Source: an uncultured Ruminococcus sp.
GTDB lineage: Bacteria > Bacillota > Clostridia > Oscillospirales > Ruminococcaceae
Length of the DNA: 8,908 nucleotides
Reading direction: 5' to 3'
NCBI GenBank assembly: GCA_946531975.1
Contig: CAMNAY010000059.1
Coordinates: forward strand, 1-8,908
The position numbers and the translations under genes are program-made. The notes beneath the pieces were generated by a model, which saw nothing but the letters and a program-made list of their open reading frames with translations, did no database searches and had not been told where the DNA came from. Shown here in pieces: positions 7,266 to 8,908 of this stretch (position 1 is the stretch's first letter; each line of letters starts with the position of its first letter).

Positions 7266-7287
7266 ATGTGTCCCGCACGGAACACAT
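7266..7287. promoter_or_regulatory. 22-bp imperfect palindrome between GNAT gene and protease gene
   Basis: On the minus strand the arms read ATGTGTTCCG and CGGGACACAT around a central TG. Nineteen of twenty arm positions are symmetric by base pairing, with one T/G exception that would still form a wobble pair in RNA. It starts 3 bp after the GNAT stop codon and ends 26 bp before the protease ATG, with the protease ribosome binding site downstream. It could be an operator for a dimeric repressor or activator, or an RNA hairpin with a GUGC loop that protects or attenuates the protease message. No U-tract follows it on the minus strand (CAAGCAGAAAAAAG comes next), so it is not a standard intrinsic terminator for the GNAT gene. 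Confidence 0.5.
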
Positions 7288-7290
7288 GCG

Positions 7291-7716
7291 TTATTTGAGC
7301 TGCTTCAGGAACCGGATCTGCTCCCGTTCCTCCCCGAATCCCATGCTCCGGTAAAACCGGTGAACTTCCGTTCTGGTGCTTCCGGAATTCAGCCGCAGGT
7401 AGAAAATTCCGTTTTCCTTCGCCCATGACTCCACGGCTTCAAGCAGCTGCTTGCCGATTCCCTGTCTGCGCGACCGGTCGGACACCGCCAGCCCCAGAAT
7501 ATTCACCCTGTCCGGCTGATACAGCAGCGTGTATTTTTCGGCATGGACAAACCCGACAACCAGACCGTCTTCTTCCGCGACAAACACACGGGCACGGTCC
7601 GGCTTCAGTCCGGAGAGCCGCTGCGCAACAAACTGCGCATTGCAGGGATAACCGAGTTCTTCCGTGCAGATCGCACTGATCGCTCTGCTGTCACGTATTT
7701 CCGCTTTCCGTATCAT
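7291..7716 (-). CDS. GNAT family N-acetyltransferase
   Basis: A 141-residue cytoplasmic acetyl-CoA-dependent N-acetyltransferase, covering a complete single GNAT domain. The acetyl-CoA pyrophosphate-binding motif A is visible as a hydrophobic strand (ILGLAV, residues 73-78) followed by RRQGIGKQLL (83-92), matching Q/R-x-x-G-x-G/A. The C-terminal HRFYRSMGF (119-127) is the usual motif B helix and turn, with Tyr122 placed where many GNATs keep a general acid. The substrate cannot be told from sequence; a protein or small-molecule amine is possible. I chose ATG 7716 because GAGGGA lies 7 nt upstream; the GTG at 7731, five codons earlier, has an AAGGA only about 2 nt away, too close to work well. 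The gene overlaps the helicase stop by 26 bp and ends 51 bp before the protease start. A sirtuin lies on the far side of the protease, so a role in reversible acetylation is conceivable but unproven. Confidence 0.88.
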   Translation of the reverse strand: MIRKAEIRDSRAISAICTEELGYPCNAQFVAQRLSGLKPDRARVFVAEEDGLVVGFVHAEKYTLLYQPDRVNILGLAVSDRSRRQGIGKQLLEAVESWAKENGIFYLRLNSGSTRTEVHRFYRSMGFGEEREQIRFLKQLK

Positions 7717-8908
7717 GATAGATTCCCTCACTTTCCTTAATCTGCCGGACCGGAAGCTGCGCGTCTGCGCCCCAGCTTCTGATCCGCTCCTTCATTTCAT
7801 CGACTGCGAGAATGCCGTTCGCAAAGCCCTTGCGCACCAGCTCCGCAGGTACATATTCGTCATATTTCTCAAACAGCGGGATCTCGTCCGGATAGACCAG
7901 ATCAAGCGGATCAAAATCCTGCTCCGCCTCCTCGCGCACGATCTCGAAGAATTCCTGCTTCGAGACCTTCATCTTGAACACGATGAAGTACGGGCGCGAG
8001 GGCGTCAGTCCCGAAAGCCGCAGCTTCTGCGTGCATTTCACCTTCAGGAAGCGCTCCATTGCCAGAAACGCATAGCTTCCGAGCCACGGAAACAGCGCCC
8101 ACATCTCCCCGCCCAGACAGATCAGCGGGTCGGTCGTCACACCCGCATTCCGCGCCGTATGCCGCGCCAGATCGAGCCGTGCAACCGCGTTTTTCATCAG
8201 GTACGGGTAGGATTTGTCCTCGCAGAGCACCTGCTTCATGCGTTCGAGTATTTTTGTGTTGATATCACCGGGGCAGTCGCCGAAATAGGCCGGCACCTTG
8301 CCCTTGACCATTGTTGCATAGACGATATGCCGCTCGAAATCGACCTCATCGACTGTCCAGACATGGCCTGCAATCGCGATTTTCTCGCCTGCGGGCGGCG
8401 GCTGGACAATCGTGCCGATCTCCTGCGATTCGCTCCGGACGGTAAATTCCTCGCTGTCCTGAAAAACCGCGTAGAACTTGTAGTTGTTGATGACGCGCTC
8501 GCCCGCAAGCCCGGCGATCAGGCCGCCGCACTCGGTGCGCTGGATGTGCTCGGTGCTGATGAGATGCCGCAGCAGAATGCGGTAATCGTCCTGCGTGATG
8601 CGGTGGAACGGGCAGAGCTTCAGCACGCGCCCCGCAAGCTGCGCAGGCGTCATTTCGCCGTTTGCCGCGAGCGTGCTCATCGTCTGATGATACAGCAGGC
8701 TGAACGGCAGGCGGTCCAGACGCGGCGGCTCGACCCAGTGCTCCTCCGCATAAAGCTGCACCAGCGCAATGCCCTGAAGCAGCTTCCACGGCACGGTCGA
8801 GGGGAGCATCGCTCTGGCTTCCGGCTCCTCCTCCCGCATCACAAACCACATCTCCGGCGGAAGTCCGCGCCTTCCGGTGCGTCCCATGCGCTGCAAAAAC
8901 GAGGATAC
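7691..8908 (-). CDS. Lhr-like superfamily 2 ATP-dependent helicase, C-terminal part (5' end outside window)
   Basis: This is the C-terminal 405 residues of a DEAD/DEAH-type (SF2) nucleic acid helicase; the N-terminal ATPase half lies beyond the right edge. The frame stays open to the last base, and its first visible residues carry helicase motif VI, QRMGRTGRR (visible residues 6-14), which holds the arginine finger. After it come a likely winged-helix segment (about 74-129) and a beta-rich segment (about 134-209) with the pattern EIGTIV...GEKIAIAGHVWTVDEV...GDCPGD, which resembles the barrel that follows the winged helix in Lhr-core proteins. Lhr-family enzymes are 3'-5' helicases tied to DNA repair or RNA-DNA hybrid unwinding. 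The TTG at 8896 is not a credible start because it would remove everything before motif VI. The stop overlaps the downstream acetyltransferase start by 26 bp, suggesting an operon with translational coupling. The SF2 call is firm; the Lhr subgroup is likely but rests on only half a protein. Confidence 0.85.
   Translation of the reverse strand, partial: VSSFLQRMGRTGRRGLPPEMWFVMREEEPEARAMLPSTVPWKLLQGIALVQLYAEEHWVEPPRLDRLPFSLLYHQTMSTLAANGEMTPAQLAGRVLKLCPFHRITQDDYRILLRHLISTEHIQRTECGGLIAGLAGERVINNYKFYAVFQDSEEFTVRSESQEIGTIVQPPPAGEKIAIAGHVWTVDEVDFERHIVYATMVKGKVPAYFGDCPGDINTKILERMKQVLCEDKSYPYLMKNAVARLDLARHTARNAGVTTDPLICLGGEMWALFPWLGSYAFLAMERFLKVKCTQKLRLSGLTPSRPYFIVFKMKVSKQEFFEIVREEAEQDFDPLDLVYPDEIPLFEKYDEYVPAELVRKGFANGILAVDEMKERIRSWGADAQLPVRQIKESEGIYHDTESGNT
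7724..7729 (-). promoter_or_regulatory. Ribosome binding site of the GNAT gene
   Basis: GAGGGA on the minus strand sits 7 nt before ATG 7716, inside the last codons of the helicase gene. It decides the start in favour of ATG 7716 over GTG 7731, which it overlaps too closely to serve. Confidence 0.7.

Noticed and set aside
5011..7266. A 751-codon open frame on the plus strand opposite the protease N-terminal half
   Set aside because: It has the same register and cause as the other antisense frame: codon bias of the protease gene. It has no recognisable motif, no good ribosome binding site and no signal peptide.
7240..7287. A 16-residue N-terminal extension of the protease from ATG 7287
   Set aside because: The ATG lies within the palindrome, has no Shine-Dalgarno sequence, and would bury the signal peptide behind a polar stretch. 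ATG 7239 has GAGGGG at the right distance.
7717..7731. A GTG start for the GNAT gene at 7731
   Set aside because: The only purine-rich sequence upstream (AAGGA) is about 2 nt from the GTG, too close. ATG 7716 has GAGGGA at 7 nt and begins directly at the first GNAT strand.

Overview
The window looks like a chromosomal segment from a GC-rich, anaerobic, gut- or rumen-type Firmicute, most plausibly a Ruminococcus-like member of the Oscillospiraceae. The main clue is one very large exported protein that combines BspA-type leucine-rich repeats with a C-terminal type I dockerin, a combination typical of cellulosome-forming or amylosome-forming ruminococci. Strong purine-rich Shine-Dalgarno sites and a class-U-like sirtuin fit a Firmicute. 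The species-level origin cannot be read from the window. I saw no mobile element, CRISPR array, tRNA or rRNA.

All supported genes lie on the minus strand, so transcription runs right to left. (1) 7691-8908: the C-terminal 405 residues of an Lhr-like superfamily 2 helicase, cut by the right edge. (2) 7291-7716: a GNAT acetyltransferase whose start overlaps the helicase stop by 26 bp. (3) 1036-7239: a 2067-residue secreted subtilisin-family protease, which fills about 70% of the window. (4) 183-902: a Sir2-family NAD-dependent protein deacylase. (5) 1-182: a short region with a perfect 10-bp inverted repeat and perhaps the first codons of another minus-strand gene at the left edge.

The protease dominates the locus. 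It reads, in order: signal peptide, propeptide, S8 catalytic domain with an intact Asp/His/Ser triad, a chitobiase-C-like beta domain, about 14 BspA-type leucine-rich repeats, an Ig-like domain, an alternating train of five PPC-like and four YTG-type beta modules, a collapsed second leucine-rich-repeat cap, and a dockerin. I infer an extracellular protease that docks onto a cohesin scaffold and presents a long adhesive or spacer stalk.

The other three genes are cytoplasmic. The acetyltransferase and the sirtuin on either side of the protease could act as an acetylation/deacetylation pair, but this is only positional inference. Helicase, GNAT and protease are close enough to be co-transcribed (26-bp overlap, then 51 bp). 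The sirtuin follows after 133 bp and has its own strong ribosome binding site. Three inverted-repeat elements in the gaps (69-150, 916-928 and 7266-7287) are the only candidate regulatory structures.
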